Source: Algoriphagus boseongensis
GTDB lineage: Bacteria > Bacteroidota > Bacteroidia > Cytophagales > Cyclobacteriaceae
Length of the DNA stretch: 64,000 nt
Direction: 5' to 3'
NCBI RefSeq assembly: GCF_004362805.1
Contig: NZ_SNYF01000006.1
Span: 1 to 64,000 of the forward strand
In this document: positions 9,518 to 17,297 of the stretch, piece by piece
Layout: each line of letters starts with the position of its first letter
Numbering within the stretch: the first letter of the stretch is position 1
Made by a program: the position numbers and the translations under genes
The notes under the pieces: generated by a model
The model's database searches: none
What the model was told of the DNA's origin: nothing
What the model saw: the letters and a program-made list of their open reading frames with translations, nothing else

Positions 9518-10107
9518 TATGATTGTGAGTTCTTTAGTGACCAGTGGTTTTCCGTTAGAATTTCAATACCACTGAAATTAAAATCTCCATCATCGGTCAC
9601 AATTGTTAACCCTAGATCTAACGCCATTTCGTAGTAGAGGTAGTCATTAAAATCAGAACTTGCCGTAAGGCTTTTAGAAATATATTCAAAATCAAGGTCA
9701 TAGGACTTATCCAGAAATTCTAGACTTGGAATGTATGCCTGAACGTCAGATTTTATTCTTTCTAAGGCAGTTTGGTATTCTGTAGTTCCCCTAAAATGTT
9801 TTTTAAGACTATATCCCTCAATCTTTTTTCTTGCGGCCTCATCTAAGGCATTCGCTTTAAGTTGACTCTTGAAATCATCAAAAGCATTTCTCAACAAAGC
9901 GTTAAAAACTTCTGAGAAGACTAGTGTGTGGGTCTGGATCTTAATCTCATGTTGAAGTAGGTTTTCAGCAAAACTCAAATATGCAGTTTCCCTAGGATTT
10001 GGATTAACAATGGCTCCTAAAGTGAAAATCCAAACATTTGAATCCAAAAAATACTTCCTGCTACCATCCAATTTGTGGTTGGACAGCCTTGAAATGCGAA
10101 GAGACAT
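9517..10107 (-). CDS. PIN-domain protein, candidate RNase effector
   Basis: 196 residues. Acidic residues sit where PIN nucleases place their metal ligands: Asp22 in YFLDSNVWI, Glu66 in VFSEVFNALL, Asp155 in SDFNDYLYY, and Asp172/173/175 in VTDDGDF. By family this is a metal-dependent ribonuclease of VapC-like fold, although it is longer than typical VapC (about 130). It is the last gene of the operon, 5 bp after the DUF4325 gene. No VapB-like antitoxin is adjacent; the DUF4325 and STAS-GHKL proteins may take that role (inference). The substrate is unknown. Confidence 0.75.
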   Translation of the reverse strand: MSLRISRLSNHKLDGSRKYFLDSNVWIFTLGAIVNPNPRETAYLSFAENLLQHEIKIQTHTLVFSEVFNALLRNAFDDFKSQLKANALDEAARKKIEGYSLKKHFRGTTEYQTALERIKSDVQAYIPSLEFLDKSYDLDFEYISKSLTASSDFNDYLYYEMALDLGLTIVTDDGDFNFSGIEILTENHWSLKNSQS

Positions 10108-10112
10108 TGAAA

Positions 10113-10442
10113 TTAGGCGTTTTCGAGGTATTCTCTCAGAGATTCTTCCCTTGCTTCTCTTCTAGCCTGATCAAGCGCATTTTGCTTCACCCATTGGATT
10201 TTTTCTAAAGTGGAATTGTCCGCATTTAGAATTTGAATAAGGTCAGTTGATTTTGGCGAATTGATCAAGACTTTTCCCAAAGAGGCATTCAAAAAGGCAG
10301 TTGTACAGGTGGAAACCCCTTCAAAATTTAATTCTACTGTACCATTTGTAACCAACTCTTCCATTATCGCATCATAAACCTTCAACCCATCAGAGTGAAG
10401 AATAGCGATTGGTTTTCCTAAAATTTCTGTTAACTGAATCAT
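10113..10442 (-). CDS. STAS-like protein (DUF4325)
   Basis: 109 residues. VELNFEGVSTCTTAFLNASLGKVL matches the beta-strand/helix core typical of DUF4325 STAS-like proteins, which resemble anti-sigma-factor antagonists. A charged helical tail (about 85-109) follows. STAS proteins act by binding and are often phosphorylated on Ser/Thr by GHKL kinases; TCTT at 45-48 is a possible site (inference). It sits between the STAS-GHKL ATPase gene and the PIN gene, and 51 bp separate it from the former, the widest gap in the operon. Confidence 0.7.
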   Translation of the reverse strand: MIQLTEILGKPIAILHSDGLKVYDAIMEELVTNGTVELNFEGVSTCTTAFLNASLGKVLINSPKSTDLIQILNADNSTLEKIQWVKQNALDQARREAREESLREYLENA

Positions 10443-10449
10443 GGGAGTG

Positions 10450-10457
10450 CAAAAGTA
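10450..10457 (-). promoter_or_regulatory. Possible internal -7 promoter element
   Basis: On the minus strand TACTTTTG matches the Bacteroidetes -7 consensus TAnnTTTG. It lies in the 51-bp gap before the DUF4325 gene and only 7 nt from its ATG, so a transcript from it would be almost leaderless. No good -33 TTG is seen at the expected spacing. Confidence 0.25.
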
Positions 10458-10493
10458 ATGTAATTGAATATACTATAAAATATTGATAATGTT

Positions 10494-11342
10494 TTATTTG
10501 CAGTTAAATGTCAGATTAATAGTGGTGCCTGGAAACTTTTCTACTTCCCAAAAATTAAGAAAAGATTTTTCATTTGTCCAACAGATCCCATCTGTTACAA
10601 TCTGAAAACCATGACCATTTTCCTCACAATATTTTTTGAGGAAAGTTAACCCCATTCCTCCCGGAGCATCCAACTTAGTTGTGTGCTTTTCTTCTAAAGC
10701 CCACAGAATTGCTTGATTTATCGAGACTATTTTTCCTTTAGTAAAGTCTGAAATTGGTTGAAGAAACCCAATTCCAATGTCAACCAGTGTGAACTTAAGA
10801 ATATTTTGAATTGGATAAAATTGACCACATGCAAATATTGGCCCGTTGGTTCTTGCATGAAGCTGAATGTTAGTAAAGACCTCCAGAAAGTGATCAAGAA
10901 GCTCCACTTTAATCTCAGGCATTTCTTCGAAAGCTTTATGTCCGAGTAAAGATTCTCCAATGTATTCGACAAATTCTAGATCACTTTCAGTTTTGAACCT
11001 AGTCATCTTTATCGATGTGTCTCGATTGTCAATTCTCATTCTTCCGGCTGAATGAGATGATTGGATAAACCCATTTCTCTCAAAAATTTCAAATTTTCCT
11101 TCAACGTGCTTCTTGTCAATAAAAAATTGATGGCCAAAGTCTCGATTTAGAACGAAAATTATGGAATCCAAGACTGCGCAGAGATTTGCATCCATCCACT
11201 CTAACTCATCTACATTCAATAAGATTTCAGTAGCATTCTTACCTTGAAAATACCCATATAATGCATAAAGTTTCCGAAATGCAGATGGGCCAGATACTAG
11301 TCTGCCTGAAAAGGAATAGGAATCTGAAAAAATTTTATCCAT
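10494..11342 (-). CDS. STAS-like / GHKL ATPase fusion protein
   Basis: 282 residues. The N-terminal half (about 35-95: EILLNVDELEWMDANL, then IIFVLNRDFGHQFF) has a STAS-like strand/helix pattern. The C-terminal half is a GHKL ATP-binding domain: N-box Glu154-Asn158 (EVFTN), G1 box DIGIGF (188-193), G2 box APGGMGL (226-232) and a final PGTTINL. There is no HisKA dimerisation domain or transmembrane segment, so it resembles an SpoIIAB/RsbW-type anti-sigma kinase rather than a sensor kinase. It starts 3 bp after res and is followed by DUF4325 and PIN genes. The role is inferred as the switch of the module; the STAS assignment is by eye. Confidence 0.72.
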   Translation of the reverse strand: MDKIFSDSYSFSGRLVSGPSAFRKLYALYGYFQGKNATEILLNVDELEWMDANLCAVLDSIIFVLNRDFGHQFFIDKKHVEGKFEIFERNGFIQSSHSAGRMRIDNRDTSIKMTRFKTESDLEFVEYIGESLLGHKAFEEMPEIKVELLDHFLEVFTNIQLHARTNGPIFACGQFYPIQNILKFTLVDIGIGFLQPISDFTKGKIVSINQAILWALEEKHTTKLDAPGGMGLTFLKKYCEENGHGFQIVTDGICWTNEKSFLNFWEVEKFPGTTINLTFNCK

Positions 11343-11345
11343 TCT

Positions 11346-13991
11346 TTACATCTCCCTTATCAACCCCTTAGCTTGATCAAATGAATAGGCACCAGCCACT
11401 TCTCGTTGATCAAAGACCATCATATAGATAAACTTTTTTCCAGCCAATTCAGCCCATTTTTTACCCAATCTACATTTAGCTTCACTATCGCTATTGTCCC
11501 GATCATCTCCTTTGGTCTCCAAGACAATAACCTTTCCCGATTCCGTGTAGATAATGAAATCTGGATAATGATTTGACTTAAATCCATTGATCGAAAACCC
11601 TCGACCTTTGACTTGGTTACGGTGCCAAAATCGAACATTAGGCATTCCTGCAATTTCTGAAATCACCCGAATTTCAAATCCATTCATTGCGCCTTCGGTA
11701 TCATAAAGGGATTTGGCTATGGAAGGACCTGGCTTGCCTGGGATAAGTCTTTCAGGAAACTTCCAAGAGGGTAAAGTCTCAATTTTTCCAACAGTCACCT
11801 GCTTTTCAAACTGCTCCTCGGCATATTTATCAGCGTGCAACTTGATCTTAGCTTTGATCCGATCCGAATAGGACAGTCTCCTCACCAAAATATCCCGGAG
11901 TTGCTCCTGGGTCATTCCCTCCAAGATTCGCTGGAGATACAGCTTGATTTCTTGTTCGGGAATCGGATACAAATTCCCGATCGTGCCCATCAATTGATAC
12001 GCGATTTCTTGGATTTGCTTCTCCTTTGGTCTGGCTAGAATGTAATCGACTAATGGATCCTTGATTTGCAAATCCTCGATTTTCATGAAGCTGGGAGTGT
12101 ATTCATTTTTCTTGGCTTCCTGGATATCGACTTTATAGAGGTCAGATTGAATCTGCTCAAAATCAATCAGCGTGTCGTATTTGCTCAGCTTGAAATCCTT
12201 CAACAAGGATTCCTGATTGAGTAAAACCTGCTCTCCAAATCCAAAGAGCGCATTAGCTGTCACTTTTAAATGAAATTGAGGAAGCTGAAGCGTGGATACA
12301 TTTTCTAAAAATGCTTCTCTTATCTGGGCGGTTTTGATTTTTTCTCCCATATCTGCCAATAAAGGAAGGTCTGAATAGTCTTCTTTAAGTTTTTGAATTT
12401 CTTGATCTAAAAGTATTGTTTCCTCCGTTGCCATTTTCTCAATCTCGTGTACTGAATGAAGACCGGGAGATGTACTATCATGAACTTCATCTGGAGCAAA
12501 CTGAATTCGATTAGAATCGATCTCCTCCTCATAAGGCTCTGCTTCTGTTTGCTCCGGAAATAGAAAGTTTTCCAAAGGTTTTTGGATCACCTGCGTTTTC
12601 ACTGACTCAGGCATCACATCCTGCTTACGATAATCTTTGTCACTGAAGCCAGAAGCTTGTAACCCTTTGACGATGTTTTGAAGGGTGTCGTGAAACTTAG
12701 CCGAAGCGGTTAAAACATAGGAAATGTTGAGCAAAGCATGGGCATGCTTCATCACGTAAGGCTGTCGAAGGACTCGGCCCAGAATCTGCTCTACATCCAC
12801 CGCCGAAGACTTGTCTGCGAGAGAAGCCAAAATGTAGGCAAAGGGACAATCCCAGCCCTCCTTAAGCGCATTGATCGTGATGATGTACCGAACAGGGCAA
12901 GTCTCTGACATCAGGTCGATTCCTTTCAATTCGTCCTTTTCTGCTGTTTTGATTTTGATCTGCTCTTCGGGAATTCCCAGACTGACCAGTTGTGCTTTGA
13001 GCTTATCAAAAGTGGTATTGTCTTCCGAGGTTCGGGGCTGCGCCTGAAAGAGCACAATCGGACGGATGTATTTTCCCCCAGCTTTTCGCTGCTCGATGGC
13101 TAAGGCTTCCAGCTTCTGCCGGAGATGCAACGCCGAACTGATCACCTCCGTCTTGTCGGGATGGTTATAGACGATGACAGGAAGCTTGACCATGTGTTCC
13201 TTTTTCAGGGAAATGGCCGGTACCAGACTGACAATATTGGAATTGTTTTTTGGCGTAGCCGTCAAATCAAGAACAAAGCTTGGATTGAGATTTTTCAGCA
13301 TGTCCACGCTCAGTTCGGACTCGGCATTATGGCTTTCATCCACCACCACTACCGGATTGAGGCTGCGGATCACATTGATGAGGGCGGTCTCATCTGTATC
13401 TGGCAAAAGGTGAGAATCGTCTTTGTATTGCGCTGCAAACGTGGCCAACTGACCGTTTTCCTGATAGACTTTTCTGTCTTCCTTCTTTTTGGAACGAAGC
13501 GAGGAGAAGCTCATTACCACGATTGTCAACTGCTCGGAAACTACCGTAGGATTGAAATTGGAGCCCTGAAGCAAGTCTTTCTTTTCATAGACCTGCACCC
13601 GATGATTGAAAAGGGCATTGAGCTTTTGTCGGTAGGGATGGTCGGGATTGCTGAGGTTGTTGACTGTCTGATCGAGAAGGTTACTCCAAGGAACCAGCCA
13701 CACCACCGCTTTGGGATGCAAGGTATCGAAGGCATCAAAGATCGTCCGAAGTGCATTGACGGCAATAAAGGTCTTTCCTCCCGCCGTCGGCACTTTGATG
13801 CAAACGTTGGCGGCATGGGGAATGGTATGCTTGTAGGAGGGCATTCCTGTCCCGTCCAGCGGATTGTACAGTCCCCATTTTTCCTCTGTGTAGGTATCAA
13901 ATGCCTTTCGGATATCCTTGTGCACTTGGATGGAGTCCAAAAAAGACCGAAGATCGGCGATGACTTGCTGTTGGTAGGGCTTGAGTTCCAT
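11346..13991 (-). CDS. res: Type III restriction endonuclease subunit Res
   Basis: 881 residues. SF2 translocase: Walker A PTAGGKT (68-74), motif II DESH (218-221), LTATPK, and a helicase C-terminal part with GRVLRQPY. The nuclease domain is at the C-terminus, with a PD-(D/E)xK signature Asp811 (YPDFII), Glu825 and Lys827 (ETKG). In type III systems Res needs Mod for target recognition and cuts 25-27 bp from one of two inversely oriented sites after ATP-driven movement. Its start is 2 bp past the mod stop, so the two are surely co-transcribed. All key motifs are present and it looks functional. Confidence 0.93.
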   Translation of the reverse strand: MELKPYQQQVIADLRSFLDSIQVHKDIRKAFDTYTEEKWGLYNPLDGTGMPSYKHTIPHAANVCIKVPTAGGKTFIAVNALRTIFDAFDTLHPKAVVWLVPWSNLLDQTVNNLSNPDHPYRQKLNALFNHRVQVYEKKDLLQGSNFNPTVVSEQLTIVVMSFSSLRSKKKEDRKVYQENGQLATFAAQYKDDSHLLPDTDETALINVIRSLNPVVVVDESHNAESELSVDMLKNLNPSFVLDLTATPKNNSNIVSLVPAISLKKEHMVKLPVIVYNHPDKTEVISSALHLRQKLEALAIEQRKAGGKYIRPIVLFQAQPRTSEDNTTFDKLKAQLVSLGIPEEQIKIKTAEKDELKGIDLMSETCPVRYIITINALKEGWDCPFAYILASLADKSSAVDVEQILGRVLRQPYVMKHAHALLNISYVLTASAKFHDTLQNIVKGLQASGFSDKDYRKQDVMPESVKTQVIQKPLENFLFPEQTEAEPYEEEIDSNRIQFAPDEVHDSTSPGLHSVHEIEKMATEETILLDQEIQKLKEDYSDLPLLADMGEKIKTAQIREAFLENVSTLQLPQFHLKVTANALFGFGEQVLLNQESLLKDFKLSKYDTLIDFEQIQSDLYKVDIQEAKKNEYTPSFMKIEDLQIKDPLVDYILARPKEKQIQEIAYQLMGTIGNLYPIPEQEIKLYLQRILEGMTQEQLRDILVRRLSYSDRIKAKIKLHADKYAEEQFEKQVTVGKIETLPSWKFPERLIPGKPGPSIAKSLYDTEGAMNGFEIRVISEIAGMPNVRFWHRNQVKGRGFSINGFKSNHYPDFIIYTESGKVIVLETKGDDRDNSDSEAKCRLGKKWAELAGKKFIYMMVFDQREVAGAYSFDQAKGLIREM

Positions 13992-13993
13992 GC

Positions 13994-15583
13994 TTAAAAA
14001 CGGGTAATGTCTCGTGGGATTTTCTTAAAAATGATGCGGTGCTTCTGCATCAGCGCCTCGGGCAGGAGGCAATTGTCCGCATAGCAGATGTACTGCTCGG
14101 CAGGCTGCGTGACCCAGGCGGAGAGTGACTCAAAGTCCAGCGTAGTCAGCCTATCCGGATCGTAGATAAAGTAGTAAGCCGTATCTTCCAAACTACCGAG
14201 GTAGTAGCGATCTGCATGATCGACAGGCGGAGTCCACTTCGTCCGGGTCTCGGAGTACCAGATGTAGGAGAGGATATCGGAGATTGCGACGGCCTCGTTC
14301 AGATTTCCTTCGATATCGAAGAGGGCCGGACCGAGGGCATAAAAGCCAAAATCCCCTCCGGTCCCTTCCACCGCCTTGCTGCCACTCCCATAGCCCTGGA
14401 TGACTCGCCGAACTCGCTCCGCAGTGATGGAGTCCGCATAGTCCTCCATCTCGATTAGGATAAACTTTCGATCACCTCCGTCTTCCTTGTTCAGATTCAG
14501 AACAGCATGGGCAGTGGTTCCTGAACCGGCGAAGGAGTCTAGGATAATGGAATTGGGACTTGTTATGCTTTGGAATAATAGCTGAACCAATTCTACAGGC
14601 TTTGGAAAATTGAAAATTTTCTTCCCGAATATTTCATTTAACCTATTGGTTCCGATTTGAGTGTAAATGCCTTCAAGAAGGGAATACATTTTTTTTCCTC
14701 GGACATTACCTTCCTCATCCTTTAAATACTGCTTGTAATTTACTGTCCATGAGGACTTTTTTGCATTAAATTCGATCGAAAGGTCATTATCGACGAGGGC
14801 TTTTTCCACTCGATCTTTACTCCACTGCCATTGTTTGTTTGGCCAAATTTCATTTCCATCATGAAAAATCGGATAGACTAAATTTGGTCTATCATCCATA
14901 CTTGTTGTTGCAAGAGGTTGAAGACGATATGGGCCTCTTTTTTGAAACTTCTCATCTTGATATTTGTAGTACTTCAACACTGATTCATCCGGAGGAAGAT
15001 CTATTTTTCCTATTCTTTCAATGTCTTTTGCATAAAAAAGTATGTATTCATGAAGATTAACCACGTGTTTACTTTTTGCTCCTCCTCCGTAGGTCTTCTT
15101 CCAAACGAATGTTTCAATTCGATTTGATCTTCCAAAAATCTCATCCATTATCAAATGGAGATAGTCGTGCTCAAATTCATCGATCGATATAAATATTACT
15201 CCATTTTCATTTAATAGCTTATGAAGTAGCTTAAGCCTAGGATACATCATGCAAAGCCACTTGTCGTGGCGGCTGAGGTCTTCCCCTTCCTTGCCCACGG
15301 TCTCGCCCAGCCATTTTTTGATTTTGGGATGGTTGACGTTGTCGTTGTAGACCCAGTTTTCATTGCCGGTGTTGTAGGGCGGATCAATGTAGATGCAGTT
15401 GATGCGGCCTTCGTATTCGGGCAGGAGGCTTTTGAGGGCTTCGAGGTTGTCGCCTTGGATGATTTTGTTTTCGGATGAGCCGGATTCCGTGTTGAACTCG
15501 TATTGCTTCTCGAGTACTCGGTAGGGTACTTCCTGATGGTGATTGACAACTTTTTCCTTGCCTATCCAATGCAGCGTGGGCAT
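13994..15583 (-). CDS. mod: Type III DNA-methyltransferase subunit Mod (adenine-N6)
   Basis: 529 residues. Beta-class adenine methyltransferase order: catalytic DPPYNTG at 67-73 comes before the SAM-binding FAGSGTT at 351-357. The segment between holds the target-recognition region. The gene is clearly mosaic: about 15240-14550 is AT-rich (sample 60-mers 23-36% GC), while sampled flanks reach 45-57%, as expected if the recognition domain was exchanged. It is somewhat shorter than many Mod proteins (600-650). First gene of the five-gene operon; it starts 81 bp from a divergent HTH gene. The recognition sequence cannot be read from sequence alone. Confidence 0.92.
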   Translation of the reverse strand: MPTLHWIGKEKVVNHHQEVPYRVLEKQYEFNTESGSSENKIIQGDNLEALKSLLPEYEGRINCIYIDPPYNTGNENWVYNDNVNHPKIKKWLGETVGKEGEDLSRHDKWLCMMYPRLKLLHKLLNENGVIFISIDEFEHDYLHLIMDEIFGRSNRIETFVWKKTYGGGAKSKHVVNLHEYILFYAKDIERIGKIDLPPDESVLKYYKYQDEKFQKRGPYRLQPLATTSMDDRPNLVYPIFHDGNEIWPNKQWQWSKDRVEKALVDNDLSIEFNAKKSSWTVNYKQYLKDEEGNVRGKKMYSLLEGIYTQIGTNRLNEIFGKKIFNFPKPVELVQLLFQSITSPNSIILDSFAGSGTTAHAVLNLNKEDGGDRKFILIEMEDYADSITAERVRRVIQGYGSGSKAVEGTGGDFGFYALGPALFDIEGNLNEAVAISDILSYIWYSETRTKWTPPVDHADRYYLGSLEDTAYYFIYDPDRLTTLDFESLSAWVTQPAEQYICYADNCLLPEALMQKHRIIFKKIPRDITRF

Positions 15584-15618
15584 AAATCTTGAAAAATGGT
15601 TTTGGGTAAAAATAGGGG

Positions 15619-15632
15619 AAAAATTAATTTTT
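15619..15632. promoter_or_regulatory. AT palindrome in the mod/HTH divergent promoter region
   Basis: AAAAATTAATTTTT is a perfect 14-bp palindrome near the middle of the 81-bp gap between mod (leftward) and the HTH gene (rightward). It is a candidate operator for the HTH protein, but such an AT-only palindrome may be chance. Confidence 0.3.
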
Positions 15633-15664
15633 AGTAGTAGATTTCTTTTTTTAAACGCAGGAGT

Positions 15665-16138
15665 ATGAACCGAGATATTTTTGTAAAAATCGGGAAAATC
15701 GAATCAGCTCTACATTGGGTTGAAAAATCCCAACTGATTGACTTTGCCCATGAGGTGAATGTTCTATTTCTAGAGGAGAAAATTCTGTTTCGGATTTTAG
15801 AAGCTAATTCATTCGAACTTACCGTTCGAATCACGCAAGGCAAACCTGAAAATCTTCCAACCAAATCTACCAAGGAGCTATCGCTTGTCGCAAAAAATCT
15901 ATTTGGGAAGTACTTCCCCTACCATCAAATCCAAACCAGAGCAATACCCTACCGGGAAATTCCCGCCAAAGAGATCAGGCCAGTGACGATCAAAACAAGG
16001 CTAAAAGAACAAGGCATTTCATTGAATCAAATAGCCCGGGAAACTGGGATTCCCAGAGCTCAGATTTATGATTGGGTTCAAGGGGTGGAACCTTTGAATG
16101 CGGTGACACGGGCGATGTTCTATTACATGCTGAAATAG
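15665..16138 (+). CDS. HTH DNA-binding protein divergent from the type III R-M operon
   Basis: 157 residues, start preceded by AGGAG. The C-terminal part (about 118-149: LKEQGISLNQIARETGIPRA, then QIYDWVQG) is a classic helix-turn-helix. The N-terminal 110 residues match no family I recognise. The position suggests control of the mod-res operon, like C proteins or XRE regulators of R-M systems (inference from position). Confidence 0.6.
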   Translation: MNRDIFVKIGKIESALHWVEKSQLIDFAHEVNVLFLEEKILFRILEANSFELTVRITQGKPENLPTKSTKELSLVAKNLFGKYFPYHQIQTRAIPYREIPAKEIRPVTIKTRLKEQGISLNQIARETGIPRAQIYDWVQGVEPLNAVTRAMFYYMLK

Positions 16139-16141
16139 GTG

Positions 16142-16363
16142 CTAGGAAGGTGGTTTTCTTTTTAGAATAGTTTTCTGTTCAATTTCTTTCTCGCTCAATT
16201 CCTTTACATCTTCCTGCTTTTTCCATTCCAATTTATGATCCAGATATTTTTGATAGAATAGAAAAAGGCTTTTCAATATCTCTGGAATATACTTGAGAAT
16301 GAAAACCACCAGAACTGCATAGGATCCCAATTCCCCAATTTTTAATAACGAATAACTCATCAT
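16142..16363 (-). CDS. Small hypothetical membrane protein
   Basis: About 73 residues. One hydrophobic segment (ELGSYAVLVVFILKYIPEIL) is followed by a Lys/Glu-rich tail (KKQEDVKELSEKEIEQK). The frame stays open up to 16456, but the two adjacent ATGs at 16363 and 16360 are preceded by AAAAGAG and the upstream residues do not look protein-like, so I place the start here. Not recognised. It converges with the HTH gene. Confidence 0.4.
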   Translation of the reverse strand: MMSYSLLKIGELGSYAVLVVFILKYIPEILKSLFLFYQKYLDHKLEWKKQEDVKELSEKEIEQKTILKRKPPS

Positions 16364-16659
16364 CTCTTTTGAATTTTGAATCCAACATAAGCCAAGCGGC
16401 TGAGTAAAAATTGGACGTGTTTTTTTCAAGTCAGAGGACAATGGAAAACGGTCCAAATCGCTCAGAATCGCGGTTTTACTTTTGGGTTCAAAAGAAGAAG
16501 ATTAGTCGAATTACGAAAGGACAAAAATGAAGTGGGCCTATATAAGGTAGTTTGAAACCTTTTAAGAAAATCTTATCTGAAGTCATACCTATACAAAATG
16601 AAGGAATCAGGACATATTTCCCCCTCAAAAAAACAGGGCCTTCCAGGTATTCGAACTTA

Positions 16660-17294
16660 GAAGGTCATTTTTCATCTGTGGAAATCTGTGTGATCTGTGA
16701 GCAATTCAAAAAAACAATAAGGGTTACAACGTATTTCTATTTCTCACAGATTTCTCAGATGAACACAGATAAGTTATTACCAGGTCATCTGGGCAATCTT
16801 TTAACCTTTTTAAAGCAAAACTTAGGATTAAAAGTCTCTTGTTTTCTCCTGTCTTCCATAAAAAAAATCATCTGTGGATATCTGTGCAATCTGTGAGCCT
16901 GAATAGGACAAGCCTAAGATTCTATAATTCATTCTATTTCTCACAGATATCTCAGATGAACACAGATAAGGTATTACCAGGTCATCTGGGCAATCTTTTA
17001 ACCTTTTTAAAGCAAAACTTAGGATTAAAAGTCTCTTGTTTTCTCCTGTCTTCCATAAAAAAAATCATCTGTGGATATCTGTGCAATCTGTGAGCCTGAA
17101 TAGGACAAGCCTAAGATTTTAAAATTCATTTTTTTTCTCACAGATATCTCAGATGAACACAGATAAGGTATTATGAGGTTATCTGGGTAATCATTGAACC
17201 TCTTTAAAGCAAAACTTAGGATTAAAAGTCTCTTGTTTTCTCCTATCTCACATGAAAAAAAATCATCTGTGGATATCTGTGCAATCTGCGAGAT
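16660..17294. repeat. Three tandem copies of a 197-bp intergenic repeat with inverted ends
   Basis: Copies begin at 16740, 16937 and 17134 (exact 197-bp steps); the third stops near 17294, and a partial right end lies at about 16660-16703. Copies 1 and 2 are nearly identical; copy 3 has diverged. Each unit opens with CTCACAGAT...AACACAGAT and has ATCTGTGG...CAATCTGTGAG before a short spacer, so the ends are inverted repeats of the CACAGAT type (outer 9 bp, CTCACAGAT/ATCTGTGAG, perfect). This is typical of a MITE-like or palindromic intergenic repeat. Open frames across it only reflect the repetition. The rest of 16457-16660 shows nothing clear. Confidence 0.85.
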
Positions 17295-17297
17295 AAA

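Noticed and set aside
9517-10442. Simple VapBC toxin-antitoxin pair for PIN plus its upstream gene
   Set aside because: The upstream protein looks STAS-like (DUF4325) and has no AbrB, RHH or other DNA-binding antitoxin features.
13125-13997. 290-codon plus-strand frame opposite res
   Set aside because: Antisense to conserved helicase motifs; no domain and unnatural composition. A typical shadow of a GC-richer gene.
16660-17294. CRISPR array
   Set aside because: The unit is 197 bp with its whole length repeated; there are no short repeats with unique spacers and no cas genes.
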